From Bradyrhizobium arachidis (GTDB lineage Bacteria > Pseudomonadota > Alphaproteobacteria > Rhizobiales > Xanthobacteraceae), in NCBI RefSeq assembly GCF_024758505.1, contig NZ_CP077970.1, positions 7,626,001-7,690,000 on the forward strand: a stretch of DNA of 64,000 nt, given 5' to 3'. The translations under genes were made by a program, and so were the position numbers. The notes beneath the pieces were generated by a model. The model saw nothing but the letters and a program-made list of their open reading frames with translations, made no database searches and was not told the origin of the DNA. Positions 8,806 to 17,627 of this stretch are shown piece after piece (within the stretch, counting starts at the first letter, position 1; every line of letters starts with the position of its first letter).

Positions 8806-9045
8806 CTACCGGCGGCTCGAGCCGCTGGTGCGGGTCCGGTTGCCGTAATAGGGCACGGCACGTCCGCCCCTGGTCAGCGGCGCCCGGATTGTGCTCGGAA
8901 TGTTGCGGGTCGCCGTGCTCGACGATGGCTGCGACGGGTTGACGACAATCACGTTGCGATTGGGTGTCGAGGGGTCATTAACCCCCTGCGCCCAAACGGC
9001 GGAAGGCACGAAGAGCGCGGCTGCGATCAGAATTACTCGTTTCAT
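8806..9045 (-). CDS. Small exported protein, paralog A of a pair
   Basis: 79 aa. Signal peptide MKRVILIAAALFVPSAVWA, ribosome-binding site GGGAG 7 nt before the ATG. The mature peptide begins QGVNDPSTPNRNVIVVNP and later has TATRNIPSTIRAPLTR. The neighbouring gene 9116-9364 shares the order QGV-x-DP, then IV..(N/T)P, then TATRN, so the two are paralogs. Basic and Ser/Thr-rich, likely disordered, periplasmic or secreted. Function unknown. Confidence 0.6.
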   Translation of the reverse strand: MKRVILIAAALFVPSAVWAQGVNDPSTPNRNVIVVNPSQPSSSTATRNIPSTIRAPLTRGGRAVPYYGNRTRTSGSSRR

Positions 9046-9115
9046 GCGGCATCTCCCGAAACAGGAAACGTCGGGCAGGCAGCGACTGTTCCTTCACAGT
9101 TCCCTGAGCCGCGGG

Positions 9116-9364
9116 TTACCGAGGCACCGCGACCAACTTGCCATCCCTCCAAACGCCCTGAGCCGCCATTCCCGGTCGCAAGGTGCCCGGCGCCAAGTTC
9201 CGCGTGGCCGTGGGCCGCGAGGCAGCCTGGACGGTTTGCGCCTTTTTCGTGGGCGTCGTGACGATGCTGGTGCTCGTGAGGTTAGCGGGATCCTTCACGC
9301 CTTGCGCGACAACAGGCTGTGCCAGGAAGGTCGAAAGAAGCAGGGCCGCCGCAACTGCGCGCAT
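9116..9364 (-). CDS. Small exported protein, paralog B of a pair
   Basis: 82 aa. Signal peptide MRAVAAALLLSTFLAQPVVA, then QGVKDPANLTSTSIVTTP and, further on, TATRNLAPGTLRPGM. Shared motifs and spacing make it a tandem paralog of 8806-9045. The C-terminus (GVWRDGKLVAVPR) differs from the partner's PYYGNRTRTSGSSRR. Upstream ribosome-binding site is weak. Function unknown. Confidence 0.55.
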   Translation of the reverse strand: MRAVAAALLLSTFLAQPVVAQGVKDPANLTSTSIVTTPTKKAQTVQAASRPTATRNLAPGTLRPGMAAQGVWRDGKLVAVPR

Positions 9365-9519
9365 GATCGAACACCGGAAAGAGAAATTTTCGCGAATGTT
9401 GCAGGTTTTGCCGCAAAAGCAAGCGCCTTGACAACCATGATTGGCGACACAGGCTCCGTGTTGTTCACTTTGCGAGCACCTAGCGAAAGCGCGTTTTCCG
9501 GGTTACTTCATCGGTCTCG

Positions 9520-10692
9520 ATGACCCACTCCGACAATTTCTCCGACACGGCTTCGAACGACCGGGCCATCAAGGCCGAATTCGTCCGCGTGCTGTCGGAC
9601 CGTGTCCGCTCGATCTCCGGCGACCCCAAGCTGTTGCGGGAGACGGTCTACGAGCTGGCGCGGATCAAGCTTCAGGAGCAATTCACCCACCAGAACGTAC
9701 GGGAGACGTGGGAAACCTTGCGCATTCTCGAACGCGCGATCGCCGAGGTCGAGGTTTCCTTCGAACGCAACCCCGTCTCCGCCTCGCCGCCGCCCGGCAA
9801 TCCTGCGATCGTTACCGCCGTCCCACCTGACGTCGGCGTAGGTCCGCCGCCTGCAAAGCTCGAGCAAGAAACAAGGCGCCCCACTCCGCCGCCCGAACCC
9901 GCACGACCAAAGCGGACCGGCGCCTTCAGCCCCGTCATGCGCCTCGTCGCGATCCTTCTGGGCCTGGCGAGTGGCGTCGCTCTCGTTGCTTATTGGCCCC
10001 GATTGGCGACCTCGCTCGCGGTATTGCAGCAGCGTTCTCCGCCGACGACGCCCCAGCCCGCTTCGCCCCCGCGCGAGAACGAGGTTGCCGACCGCGCGCA
10101 AGGCGGCCAGAGCGATGGGCCTGCTGGCACAGCCTCGTCTGGTTTCCAATCCGCACAGCCGGCAATGCCGCTGCCAACCACCTTCGGCGTTTATGCCTTG
10201 AGCGACGGGCAGCTTCAGGAACTGAAATCGGTCCCTGGAAAGATCCCAGACCGCCGCGTCGCGATCTCGGCGGCGATCACGACGCCGAGTGCGACCACGC
10301 TCACCAGCGGCGATGCGAGGTTCATCGTGTTCAGGCCCGACGGGGGTGTTGATGCAAGCGGCACCGAAGTGCGAGTGGTGGCAAAGGTCTTGCGCGCGAT
10401 GGGGGTCGACGCATCGGGCAAGGCCTCGATGGTGAACGCAGGCGACTCCTGGGTCATCCGCAGCATGTCCTTCCCCTACAAGGTCGGGCCGGTCGAGGAG
10501 CAGCCGCGCATGCTGCAACTGCAGCCGGAGACCGACGGCTTCACGCTGACGCCGGGCCGCTACGTGATCGTGGTCAAGGGGATCGGTTACGATTTCACCG
10601 TCGCGGGAGAGGCCACGGATCCCAACCAGTGCGTCGAGCGCATCAACGCGACCAACGGCGCGTTCTATTCGCCCTGCCCGCCACGGCGATAG
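9520..10692 (+). CDS. Single-pass membrane protein with cytoplasmic helical domain and periplasmic domain, unknown function
   Basis: 390 aa. Residues 1-90 form a charged helical domain (AIKAEFVRVLSDRVRSISGD, ETWETLRILERAIAEVEVSF). A Pro-rich linker follows, then one membrane helix near 138-160 (RLVAILLGLASGVALVAYW), a second Pro/Ser linker, and a C-terminal beta-rich domain of about 190 residues (FGVYALSDGQL … GRYVIVVKGIGYDFTVAG) with a Cys pair near the end. The layout, a cytosolic module joined to a periplasmic module, suggests a coupling or anchoring role at the envelope. No known domain recognised. Confidence 0.65.
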   Translation: MTHSDNFSDTASNDRAIKAEFVRVLSDRVRSISGDPKLLRETVYELARIKLQEQFTHQNVRETWETLRILERAIAEVEVSFERNPVSASPPPGNPAIVTAVPPDVGVGPPPAKLEQETRRPTPPPEPARPKRTGAFSPVMRLVAILLGLASGVALVAYWPRLATSLAVLQQRSPPTTPQPASPPRENEVADRAQGGQSDGPAGTASSGFQSAQPAMPLPTTFGVYALSDGQLQELKSVPGKIPDRRVAISAAITTPSATTLTSGDARFIVFRPDGGVDASGTEVRVVAKVLRAMGVDASGKASMVNAGDSWVIRSMSFPYKVGPVEEQPRMLQLQPETDGFTLTPGRYVIVVKGIGYDFTVAGEATDPNQCVERINATNGAFYSPCPPRR

Positions 10693-10715
10693 ACGGACAA
10701 AGCCTAGCCGAACCG

Positions 10716-10979
10716 CTACTTGCTCGGCTTGGCATCTTTGGCGGCGTCGCCCGGCTGGTCGTCGACCTTGCCGTTATTGGCGACACATTTGTTGAAATAG
10801 TCGCGCTTGTCCTTCGCCGTCCCCTTGGTGCTCCCGGCGGCGGGATTGCCGATCTGGCGCGGCGGATATGCTTTCGCCACGGCAGCGTCGCAGGCGCGCG
10901 CGACCTCGGCCGTGATCGCCGATGCCGTCGCAGGCGCAGCCAATATCAGGACAAGTGCAAACCCGATCGCCTTTGGCAT
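10716..10979 (-). CDS. Small exported protein, PsiF-like spacing of cysteines
   Basis: 87 aa from the ATG at 10979 (MPKAIGFALVLILAAPATASA signal peptide; the longer frame adds an unlikely basic leader). The mature part has two Cys about 35 residues apart (ARACDAAVAKAYPPR … DYFNKCVANNGK), with a helix-turn-helix character that loosely recalls the PsiF repeat. Its C-terminus is Lys/Asp-rich. Function unknown; convergent with the gene at 9520-10692. Confidence 0.55.
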   Translation of the reverse strand: MPKAIGFALVLILAAPATASAITAEVARACDAAVAKAYPPRQIGNPAAGSTKGTAKDKRDYFNKCVANNGKVDDQPGDAAKDAKPSK

Positions 10980-11198
10980 GGTGCAGACGGACACTTGGCT
11001 TCTCCTCAAGTTTTTTCGAAGGAACCATAGCAAAAATCATCGACCAGCCAAACGACCAAAGTGTGCGCTGTCGACGCCGTGCACCGCGCGTTGGATCTTG
11101 CCGAGAGATGCACAATCAAGCTGAACAACCGCTGCAAGGACAGGAACTGCAATCCGTGCTCCTGAATTAGCCCTCAACACCGCAGGAGGAAAGCAGCC

Positions 11199-11636
11199 GT
11201 GGTATCGACCAAATTCGTATTGCTGTTGGCCGCCGCCATCGCGGCCACGCTCGTCGCGACCATCGCGCAAGGCGGCGGCGGAGGAGGAGCTGGCGGCGCT
11301 GCCGCAGGCGGGAGCGCAGCTTCGTCGGGCGCTTCGGCAGGAACAGGCACATCGTCCGGTGCTGCCAGCACGTCGGGTAGCACCGGAGTCGGCGTCAATC
11401 CGCAGATGTCGACATCGGGCGTTGGCGTCGCGGATCGCCCCTCGTCCGGCACGACCTCTTCGCATCCCGGTATCGGTACCCTGCCTGGCGCAACGACGAC
11501 GCAGCCGGGTCAGACCACGGGGATGACAGCGGAGACGCCCGCGCAGGCTCAGGCCCGGCGCAATGCCGGCGCAGGCCATGCTCCGAACGGCCAGCCCATC
11601 GGCTCACCAGGGACGGGCACAGGCAATAACGACTAG
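11199..11636 (+). CDS. Gly/Ser/Thr-rich low-complexity exported protein
   Basis: 145 aa from a GTG with an excellent AGGAGGA box 8 nt upstream (11184-11190). The N-terminus is hydrophobic (FVLLLAAAIAATLVATIA), a signal or anchor. The rest is low complexity: a Gly run, then repeats of Ser-Gly-Thr-Ala with motifs such as GVGVNPQMSTSGVGVADRP and a Pro/Gln/Gly-rich end. It is probably disordered outside the membrane. Such sequences diverge quickly, so homology searches may only find close relatives. Confidence 0.6.
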   Translation: MVSTKFVLLLAAAIAATLVATIAQGGGGGGAGGAAAGGSAASSGASAGTGTSSGAASTSGSTGVGVNPQMSTSGVGVADRPSSGTTSSHPGIGTLPGATTTQPGQTTGMTAETPAQAQARRNAGAGHAPNGQPIGSPGTGTGNND

Positions 11637-11648
11637 CGAGAAGTCCGG

Positions 11649-12074
11649 TCAGCTACTGAGCTGCTGCGACCTGAAATCGGGAAAGCGGGTCAGCATCGCC
11701 GCCTTGACGAATTTGAGGTGCGAGATCGTGCTCGCGAGCTCCTTGAGACGCCGCTGACCGTTCGAGATATCGGCGGCGAACAGGTCCTGGTGGTAGTTGT
11801 CCAGCGCTTCGCGCTCGAGATATTCATCGGTGCCGTTGCCGAAGGTGACCGACGCGCGCGCGAGCGCATCGTCAACGCGTCGGTTGAGGCCGGTCTGCTC
11901 CTTCTCCGCTTGCTCGATGGCGGCATCGATCGCGGTCATGATGGATCCAATTCGCGTGTGATCCGTCTCCGCATCGCGCTCGGCGGACCGCGCCTTGAAT
12001 CGCTCCTCGCCGCGGCGAAGGCTCAGCAGATTGTGGGCACGTGCTCTGAGGAATAGCTGGAACATGTGGGCCAT
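11649..12074 (-). CDS. Hypothetical helical protein
   Basis: 141 aa, charged and predicted almost wholly alpha-helical, with a possible coiled coil (IEQAEKEQTGLNRRVDDALA). No signal peptide or membrane helix. The sequence ends SHLKFVKAAMLTRFPDF. It is convergent with the Gly/Ser-rich gene. Cytosolic, unknown function. Confidence 0.55.
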   Translation of the reverse strand: MAHMFQLFLRARAHNLLSLRRGEERFKARSAERDAETDHTRIGSIMTAIDAAIEQAEKEQTGLNRRVDDALARASVTFGNGTDEYLEREALDNYHQDLFAADISNGQRRLKELASTISHLKFVKAAMLTRFPDFRSQQLSS

Positions 12075-12107
12075 CCCGGTCCGAAGCTCTCAAACGCGCA
12101 GCATTGG

Positions 12108-12386
12108 TCAACCATGGTTAACAAAGGATAAATTTGCCGCGTCCGCGGCGCGACTTTGCACGATCCAGGCCTTCCATGCCAACTCATGCTTTGCATAGAG
12201 CTCGCGCCAGCGGATTTCCTGTGTCCTTCCTCCGGCGTCCCTCATCGCGTGTCCCGATTCAAACGCAGAGGCATCCTCCAGAGTTTCGAACTCGGTGGTC
12301 TCCTCCAGCGAGAGGCCGATCAAGACGCGATGCCCATGGCCATCGACAAAATAGCGGCGGGGCGCGTTGCCGTTTTGCTCAATCAT
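12108..12386 (-). CDS. Small hypothetical protein
   Basis: 92 aa from the ATG at 12386 (MIEQNGNAPRRYFVDGHGHR). The first half reads like a small beta-hairpin domain (RYFVDGHGHRVLIGLSLEET), followed by a helical part with WRELYAKHELAWKAW. Cytosolic. It precedes 11649-12074 on the same strand with a 33-bp gap, so the two could form a small operon. Function unknown. Confidence 0.5.
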   Translation of the reverse strand: MIEQNGNAPRRYFVDGHGHRVLIGLSLEETTEFETLEDASAFESGHAMRDAGGRTQEIRWRELYAKHELAWKAWIVQSRAADAANLSFVNHG

Positions 12387-12681
12387 ATTGGGCGCTCTCC
12401 TTCTCAATCCAGGGGAGAACTTCGAGACGAGGGCCGCAGGCCCGGATAGGAACGACCAGGCTAGGCGTCATGCCAGGCAACGCAGTGAAATTCGCCATCG
12501 ACGCCTTCCCACCCCGCGCAATTCGGGACCGATTGATCGTGCAATGATCATGTTCTCTAGGCATTCGCATCGACGCTCACAAGAACCGCCGCTCCTTAAC
12601 CTAACCACACATGGTTACTTCCGGTCTTGAGATCATCTCGTCGATCTCATCAACAGGCGACGAAGGCCCGCCCCGCGCTCC

Positions 12682-12846
12682 TCATCCTGCCGGATGTCGA
12701 CTTTGTCCGCCTCCGAGCGCCGTCGATGTATAGGGCGCATAGAGGCGATATCTCGCAAGACGCTTATGGGACCGCCAGGCTCTGACGCCATAGCCGCAAC
12801 CAAAGCCCGCAGCGAAGATCGATGACAGAATCAAGGCCAGCATCAT
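12682..12846 (-). CDS. Very small membrane-anchored protein
   Basis: 54 aa from the ATG at 12846 (a second ATG follows immediately). One membrane helix (LALILSSIFAAGFGCGYGV) and a basic cytoplasmic tail (RAWRSHKRLARYRLYAPY). Small proteins of this layout are common in Bradyrhizobium. A longer in-frame start at 12894 would add a Gly/Arg-rich leader and seems less likely. Function unknown. Confidence 0.45.
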   Translation of the reverse strand: MMLALILSSIFAAGFGCGYGVRAWRSHKRLARYRLYAPYTSTALGGGQSRHPAG

Positions 12847-12958
12847 TGGAATGTTTCCACGTAAGCGGAACGCTCCTCCCCCCTCACATTTCATCGGTTC
12901 GCCGTGCCGACTTCAAGGCACCAAACGCTGAAAGTTTTGTCAGACGACGATGAAGTTT

Positions 12959-12993
12959 GTGCAACGGTCTGCTTGAAGAGTAGCCTTGCACAA
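12959..12993. promoter_or_regulatory. Inverted repeat upstream of galE
   Basis: Perfect 7-bp arms TGTGCAA (12959-12965) and TTGCACA (12987-12993), centres about 28 bp apart, 150 bp upstream of galE. The spacing of almost three helical turns could suit a dimeric regulator, but no matching regulator is adjacent. Confidence 0.25.
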
Positions 12994-13144
12994 GGTTCCG
13001 CTGCCATTTGTTGGCTCAGGGCTGTTCCATCAAGGTTAAGCGATCAAATCGGAATCGATGGGCCGGCGCGATTTGACCTCATTGCCCGCACGCACTATCC
13101 CTCACCGGACATTCAGCCTCAGCGAGAGACAAAGCACGGACGAC

Positions 13145-14140
13145 ATGACCGACAGACCCATCGTTCTCGTCACAGGCGGCGCAGGCTATATCGGCTCGCA
13201 CGCCTGCAGAGCGCTCGCCGCTTCCGGCTATGAGCCCATCGTCTATGACAACCTCAGCACCGGGCATCGCGGCTTCGTGGCCGGCCGGCTCGTCACCGGC
13301 GACCTGCTCGATGCGGCAACGCTGGCACGCACCTTCGCCGAGCAAAAGATCTCGGCCGTGATGCACTTTGCTGCGGCGAGCCTGGTTGGCGAGTCCGTCG
13401 TCGATCCGCAGAAATACTACATCAACAACGTCCAGGGCACGCTGACACTGCTCAACGCCATGCGCGAGGCCGACTGTCGTCGTATCGTGTTCTCATCGAC
13501 CGGCGCGGTCTATGGCAACGCCGATTCCAAGGCGCTGCCCGAGGATTTTCCGTGTGCCCCGATCAATCCATACGGCGCCTCGAAATGGATGATCGAGCGC
13601 ATGCTCGCCGATTATCGCAGAGCTTACGGCTTCGGCGCGTTCTGCCTGCGCTATTTCAATGCCGCCGGTGCAGACCCGGATGGCGGTATCGGCGAGCTGC
13701 GCGATAACGAGACGCACCTCATTCCGCGCGCGATGATGGCGTTGCAGGGGCATCTTGCGGACTTCGCCGTCTTCGGCGACGATTATGATACGCCCGACGG
13801 CACCGCGATCCGCGACTACATTCACGTCACCGATCTTGCTGCGGCCCATATCGCGGCGCTCAAACTCCTGCTCGAAGGACATGCCGGTGACAGCTTCAAT
13901 CTCGGCACCGGCTCGGGGTTTTCGGTCCGTGAAATCCTCTCCGCGATCAGGCAAGAGACCGGGCGCGACGTTCCTCAAATCGTCAAGCCGCGACGGGCTG
14001 GCGATCCGACCTATCTGGTCGCCGATCCCTCTGCCGCGCGCAAAATGCTGAGCTTCGTTCCCCGCCATTCCGATCTGCCGACCATCATCCGGACCGCCTG
14101 GGCCTGGCACCAGACGGCGCATCCGCTCAGGCAGGCATAG
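13145..14140 (+). CDS. galE: UDP-glucose 4-epimerase
   Basis: 331 aa extended SDR that interconverts UDP-glucose and UDP-galactose, supplying galactose for surface polysaccharide. NAD-binding GGAGYIG at 11-17; catalytic residues Ser118 (FSSTGAVYG) and Tyr143-x3-Lys147 (NPYGASK); RYFNAAGADPDG, typical of GalE, follows. I used the ATG at 13145, just before the Rossmann strand (PIVLVTGG); a longer frame from 13058 lacks family similarity. It is convergent with rfbD, 15 bp apart. In rhizobia this gene is often called exoB. Confidence 0.92.
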   Translation: MTDRPIVLVTGGAGYIGSHACRALAASGYEPIVYDNLSTGHRGFVAGRLVTGDLLDAATLARTFAEQKISAVMHFAAASLVGESVVDPQKYYINNVQGTLTLLNAMREADCRRIVFSSTGAVYGNADSKALPEDFPCAPINPYGASKWMIERMLADYRRAYGFGAFCLRYFNAAGADPDGGIGELRDNETHLIPRAMMALQGHLADFAVFGDDYDTPDGTAIRDYIHVTDLAAAHIAALKLLLEGHAGDSFNLGTGSGFSVREILSAIRQETGRDVPQIVKPRRAGDPTYLVADPSAARKMLSFVPRHSDLPTIIRTAWAWHQTAHPLRQA

Positions 14141-14155
14141 CCGGACCTGACACGG

Positions 14156-15058
14156 TCACTCCCCGCCGCCGAGGAGATCCAGCTCGCTTGCCAGGGCTTC
14201 TTGCCAGGAAGGCGTAACGACGCCGAACACCTCGCGCGGGCGTGTGAGATCGAGCCGTGAATTGGCCGGTCGTCGCACCCTGGAGGGATACTCGCTCGTT
14301 GTCGTCGCCCGGACGCGTCTGGCCTTGATGGCCTGTCCTCTCGCCCGGAGCCCCTCCACGATGGAAGAGGCAAAGCCATGCCGGCTTGTGCTCCCGGAAT
14401 TTGCAAGATGCACGACGCCGCCTGCTCTTGCAAAACTCGCGCTCAGCTCCCGTGGTGAAGGATGCTGGGCGATAATGGCTGACACGGATCGTCCGATCGA
14501 TGCCGCCGACGTGGGGGCACCAAATTGGTCGGCGACCACTCTGAGCTCGTCCTGCTCCTTCGCCTGGCGAATGATGGTCCGCAGGAAGTCATTTCCGGCC
14601 GCCGCGTAGACCCACGACGTGCGAATGATCAGGTGCGAGGCACCAGAGGCTTGCACGGCCCTTTCCCCCTCCCATTTGCTCCGACCATAGGCTGAAAGCG
14701 GATTGCACGCGTCGTCTTCACGCCAGGGCGTCTCACCCGAACCGTCGAAGACATAATCGGTGGAAAAATGCACAAGCGGCACGTCGTGCCGGGCTGCCCA
14801 TCGCGCCATAGCGCGCGGTGCCTCGGCGTTAACGACAAGGGCAAGCTCGGGCTCGTCCTCCGCGCGTTCCACGGACGTGAAGGCGGCCGGATTGACGATG
14901 AGGTCGGGTCGGAGGCGATCGAGCTCGCTCGGGAGCCGTTCCGGAACGGTGAGATCGAACTGATCCCGACGTGGCGCCAGCACATCGAAACGTTCACTCA
15001 AGTACGGCAGCAGCGCCCCACCGACCTGTCCACTTGTCCCGGTCAGCAGGATTCGCAT
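14156..15058 (-). CDS. rfbD: dTDP-4-dehydrorhamnose reductase
   Basis: 300 aa. Last step of dTDP-L-rhamnose synthesis: NADPH reduction of dTDP-4-keto-L-rhamnose. GTSGQVG nucleotide loop at 7-13, STDYVFDG, and the catalytic YGRSK motif are all visible, as is RTSWVYAAAGNDFLRT, typical of RmlD. The start codon overlaps the rfbC stop by one base (TGATG), so the two are translationally coupled. A variable insert (about residues 205-225) makes it slightly irregular before the C-terminal substrate-binding part. Confidence 0.9.
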   Translation of the reverse strand: MRILLTGTSGQVGGALLPYLSERFDVLAPRRDQFDLTVPERLPSELDRLRPDLIVNPAAFTSVERAEDEPELALVVNAEAPRAMARWAARHDVPLVHFSTDYVFDGSGETPWREDDACNPLSAYGRSKWEGERAVQASGASHLIIRTSWVYAAAGNDFLRTIIRQAKEQDELRVVADQFGAPTSAASIGRSVSAIIAQHPSPRELSASFARAGGVVHLANSGSTSRHGFASSIVEGLRARGQAIKARRVRATTTSEYPSRVRRPANSRLDLTRPREVFGVVTPSWQEALASELDLLGGGE

Positions 15059-15612
15059 CAGATGTCGCCATAGCGGGGCAGGTTGGGGATATCCGCCAGC
15101 AGTGGGGCAGCTCTATCCTTCGCGGAAAGCAAGGGGGTTTCGATGCCCCAGGGGATGCCGAGCGCAGGGTCGTCCCACCGTATCGTGATCTCATCTTTCG
15201 CGCTGTAGAGCTGATCGCATTTGTAGAGAACGTCCGCTCTCTCCGAGAGCGTCAGAAAGCCGTGTGCAAAGCCCCGGGGAATCCATGCTTGCCGACGGTT
15301 TTCTTCGTCAAGTTCAATCGCGGCGTGGCGGCCGAAGGTTGGGCTGCCAATACGCGCATCAACCGCGACATCGAGAATGGCGCCGCTGACAACACTGACG
15401 AGCTTACCTTGCGCGTTGGGGTTTTGCAGGTGCAATCCCCGCAGCACTCCCTTGATTGAGCACGAAATGTTGTCTTGCACGAAAGAAGCCGAAATACCGT
15501 GCTCAGCATACCGGCTTGCCTGGTAGCTTTCGAGCAAGACGCCGCGGGCGTCACCGACAAGCCGCGGCTGGACGATCAAGACATCCGGAAGATCGCTCGC
15601 AAAGACGTTCAT
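15058..15612 (-). CDS. rfbC: dTDP-4-dehydrorhamnose 3,5-epimerase
   Basis: 184 aa cupin-fold epimerase, third step of dTDP-L-rhamnose synthesis. Key features: GVLRGLHLQ with the catalytic His61, the following strand ILDVAVDARIGSPTFG, and IPRGFAHGFLTLSE. I used the ATG at 15612; the longer frame to 15714 would add 34 residues unlike the family. It heads the rfbC-rfbD operon and is divergent from rfbB. Confidence 0.9.
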   Translation of the reverse strand: MNVFASDLPDVLIVQPRLVGDARGVLLESYQASRYAEHGISASFVQDNISCSIKGVLRGLHLQNPNAQGKLVSVVSGAILDVAVDARIGSPTFGRHAAIELDEENRRQAWIPRGFAHGFLTLSERADVLYKCDQLYSAKDEITIRWDDPALGIPWGIETPLLSAKDRAAPLLADIPNLPRYGDI

Positions 15613-15791
15613 CCTGTTCGACCTAGCCCCAAAGCACCTGATCGGCCAATCAATATCCAACTTGCGCGAGCCGTGCCATAGGCTATCAAGGAATGGATAT
15701 CGCCTGAACGCCAAGAGCAGCTATGGCGAATATTTGCTGTCGGTTCATCGCTTGCTCAGCCGGGAGGCTGCGATCATCGAGCAGGGATTGA

Positions 15792-16856
15792 ATGCGCTTC
15801 GAAGGGTCAACCATTTTCGTCACGGGCGGCGCCGGCTTCATCGGCTCGGCCGTCATTCGTCATTTGCTGGCGGACACCGGAGCCCGCGTTGTCAATATCG
15901 ATAAGCTGACCTACGCCGCCAATCTGGCTTCGCTTGCGGGCTACGAGGGCAACCCGCGTTACGCTTTCGAACGGCAATGCATTTCCGACGACGCGGGCCT
16001 GCGCAAATTATTCGATAAGTTTCGGCCGACCGCAGTGATGAATTTGGCGGCAGAAAGTCACGTCGATCGTTCCATCGACGGACCAGCCGAGTTCATCCGG
16101 ACCAACATTGTCGGCACCTTCAGCCTGCTTCAGGAAGCGTTGCGCTACTGGCGCGCACTCCACCCGGACGGACGCGCGCAATTTCGGTTTTTGCATGTTT
16201 CGACCGATGAAGTTTTCGGCTCGCTCGGTCGTGACGGGCTGTTCACGGAGCAGACGGCCTACGCCCCCAACTCGCCCTACTCTGCCAGCAAGGCCTCGTC
16301 CGACCATCTGGTTCGCGCGTGGCGCGAGACCTATGAACTGCCGACTTTGGTGACGAACTGCTCCAACAATTACGGGCCCTATCACTTCCCCGAAAAGCTT
16401 ATCCCGCACATCATCATCCGTGGGCTGGCGGACGAGTCCCTCCCCGTCTATGGCGACGGCAAGAACGTGCGCGACTGGCTCTATGTCGAAGATCACGCTC
16501 GGGCGCTGACGCTCGCGCTTGAAAACGGCAAGGTCGGCGAGACCTATTATGTCGGCGGCCGGAGCGAGCGCACCAACCTTGAGGTGGTGGAGCAGGTCTG
16601 CGATCTGCTCGACGCGTTCGCGCCAAGCACGCGTGGATCGCGGCGCGATCTCATCACCTTCGTCACCGACCGTCCGGGCCACGATCGCCGCTACGCGATG
16701 GACTCCGGCAAGATCGAGCGTGAGCTTGGCTGGCGTGCGCACGAGAATTTCGAGAGCGGCCTAGCCAAGACCGTTCGCTGGTTCTGCGAGAACCGAAGAT
16801 GGTGGCAGGACATTCTCGACCGCGGATATCAACGCACGCGCATCGGACTGGGTTAA
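15792..16856 (+). CDS. rfbB: dTDP-glucose 4,6-dehydratase
   Basis: 354 aa extended SDR, second step of dTDP-L-rhamnose synthesis. GGAGFIG at 12-18, [10 protein letters not shown] (catalytic Asp-Glu pair), [15 protein letters not shown] with the catalytic Tyr and Lys, and [17 protein letters not shown] are textbook RmlB. Divergent from rfbC-rfbD across 15613-15791. The first enzyme of the pathway, glucose-1-phosphate thymidylyltransferase (rfbA), is not in the window. Confidence 0.94.
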   Translation: MRFEGSTIFVTGGAGFIGSAVIRHLLADTGARVVNIDKLTYAANLASLAGYEGNPRYAFERQCISDDAGLRKLFDKFRPTAVMNLAAESHVDRSIDGPAEFIRTNIVGTFSLLQEALRYWRALHPDGRAQFRFLHVSTDEVFGSLGRDGLFTEQTAYAPNSPYSASKASSDHLVRAWRETYELPTLVTNCSNNYGPYHFPEKLIPHIIIRGLADESLPVYGDGKNVRDWLYVEDHARALTLALENGKVGETYYVGGRSERTNLEVVEQVCDLLDAFAPSTRGSRRDLITFVTDRPGHDRRYAMDSGKIERELGWRAHENFESGLAKTVRWFCENRRWWQDILDRGYQRTRIGLG

Positions 16857-16994
16857 AAAACCCGTGCTTCTACGGAGCATCTCTCGCCAAGTAAGGTTGA
16901 GCAGTTAGCTTAATCCGCAGTCCTTGTTGCGCGTTTTTTTGGATCGCCTATCCCTCTCACCACCGGGCTTCCCCAAGGCCCGGCCCCACCCAAG

Positions 16995-17034
16995 CAAAGC
17001 CGTCGAGCGAACATGGGTCCGCTTGGCGGCTTTG
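16995..17034 (+). terminator. Hairpin downstream of rfbB, possible terminator
   Basis: Perfect 8-bp arms CAAAGCCG (16995-17002) and CGGCTTTG (17027-17034), with a further inner stem (GAGCG / CGCTT) in the loop. Only a short T tract is part of the 3' arm, so termination strength is uncertain. It lies 138 bp after the rfbB stop and 34 bp before the next start, so it could also belong to the 5' leader of that gene. Confidence 0.4.
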
Positions 17035-17067
17035 TCGTTCCGTTCGCGTGAGAGGATCGTTTCGGTT

Positions 17068-17241
17068 ATGGCGCGCAAGCCCTGGTCGTTCAAGGAAGAC
17101 CGCCGGTTGATGGAGCTGGCCAAGTCTTCGATATCGCTGGAAGAGGCTGCCAGGCAGCTCGGCCGGTCACCCGACGCAGTCAAACGGATGGCGCTGCGGC
17201 TCGGCCTGTCGATCAAGCCGAAAAACGCCAAGAAGAGCTAA
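17068..17241 (+). CDS. Small helix-turn-helix (SANT/Myb-like) protein
   Basis: 57 aa. WSFKEDRRLMELAKSSISLE, then EAARQLGRSPDAVKRMALRL reads as a compact three-helix DNA-binding domain with a recognition helix at about 30-48 and a basic tail (KPKNAKKS). Stand-alone domains of this kind are frequent in Rhizobiales. No partner domain, so it may act as an accessory DNA-binding protein. The target is unknown. Confidence 0.6.
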   Translation: MARKPWSFKEDRRLMELAKSSISLEEAARQLGRSPDAVKRMALRLGLSIKPKNAKKS

Positions 17242-17339
17242 AAGCGCTCCCTCCCGCCTGCCTCGCCCCATGCAGATATGGAACTCGCCTCCACGTGGCG
17301 CGTTATCCGGGATGAGCGAAGCAAATTGAGGGCTTGGCC

Positions 17340-17516
17340 GTGGCGCACATTGCCATCTGCACAATGCTTGTCTGGCTTGCGATCAACATTGCTTTCGTCG
17401 TGCTACGGCTATGGGTCACGCGGCCGAGCGGACCGGGCCTTCTGCGACATGAGGTTGAGGTGCCTCAAGGCTCTCAAATGAGGCCGGTGCCCGTTCGGGA
17501 CCGCAAGCGCCGCTAA
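17340..17516 (+). CDS. Very small membrane protein
   Basis: 58 aa from the GTG at 17340, which has GAGGG 7 nt upstream (17328-17332). One helix (AHIAICTMLVWLAINIAFVVL) and a basic C-terminal tail ending RPVPVRDRKRR. Composition and ribosome-binding site support a real gene; function unknown. Confidence 0.45.
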   Translation: MAHIAICTMLVWLAINIAFVVLRLWVTRPSGPGLLRHEVEVPQGSQMRPVPVRDRKRR

Positions 17517-17627
17517 GCGGCGATCGCCTACCGGTTCAATGCCCCCTCGGCCGGGGTCCTCTAAACCTAATTTTAGCGCCTGCCGCGGTAGGGTCAGGTC
17601 ATCGCATTTTAACCCCTCCCGGGCCGG

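Noticed and set aside
12387..12681. Possible RNA gene or small gene in the largest gap (295 bp)
   Set aside because: No tRNA-like fold, good ribosome-binding site or codon pattern was visible on either strand.
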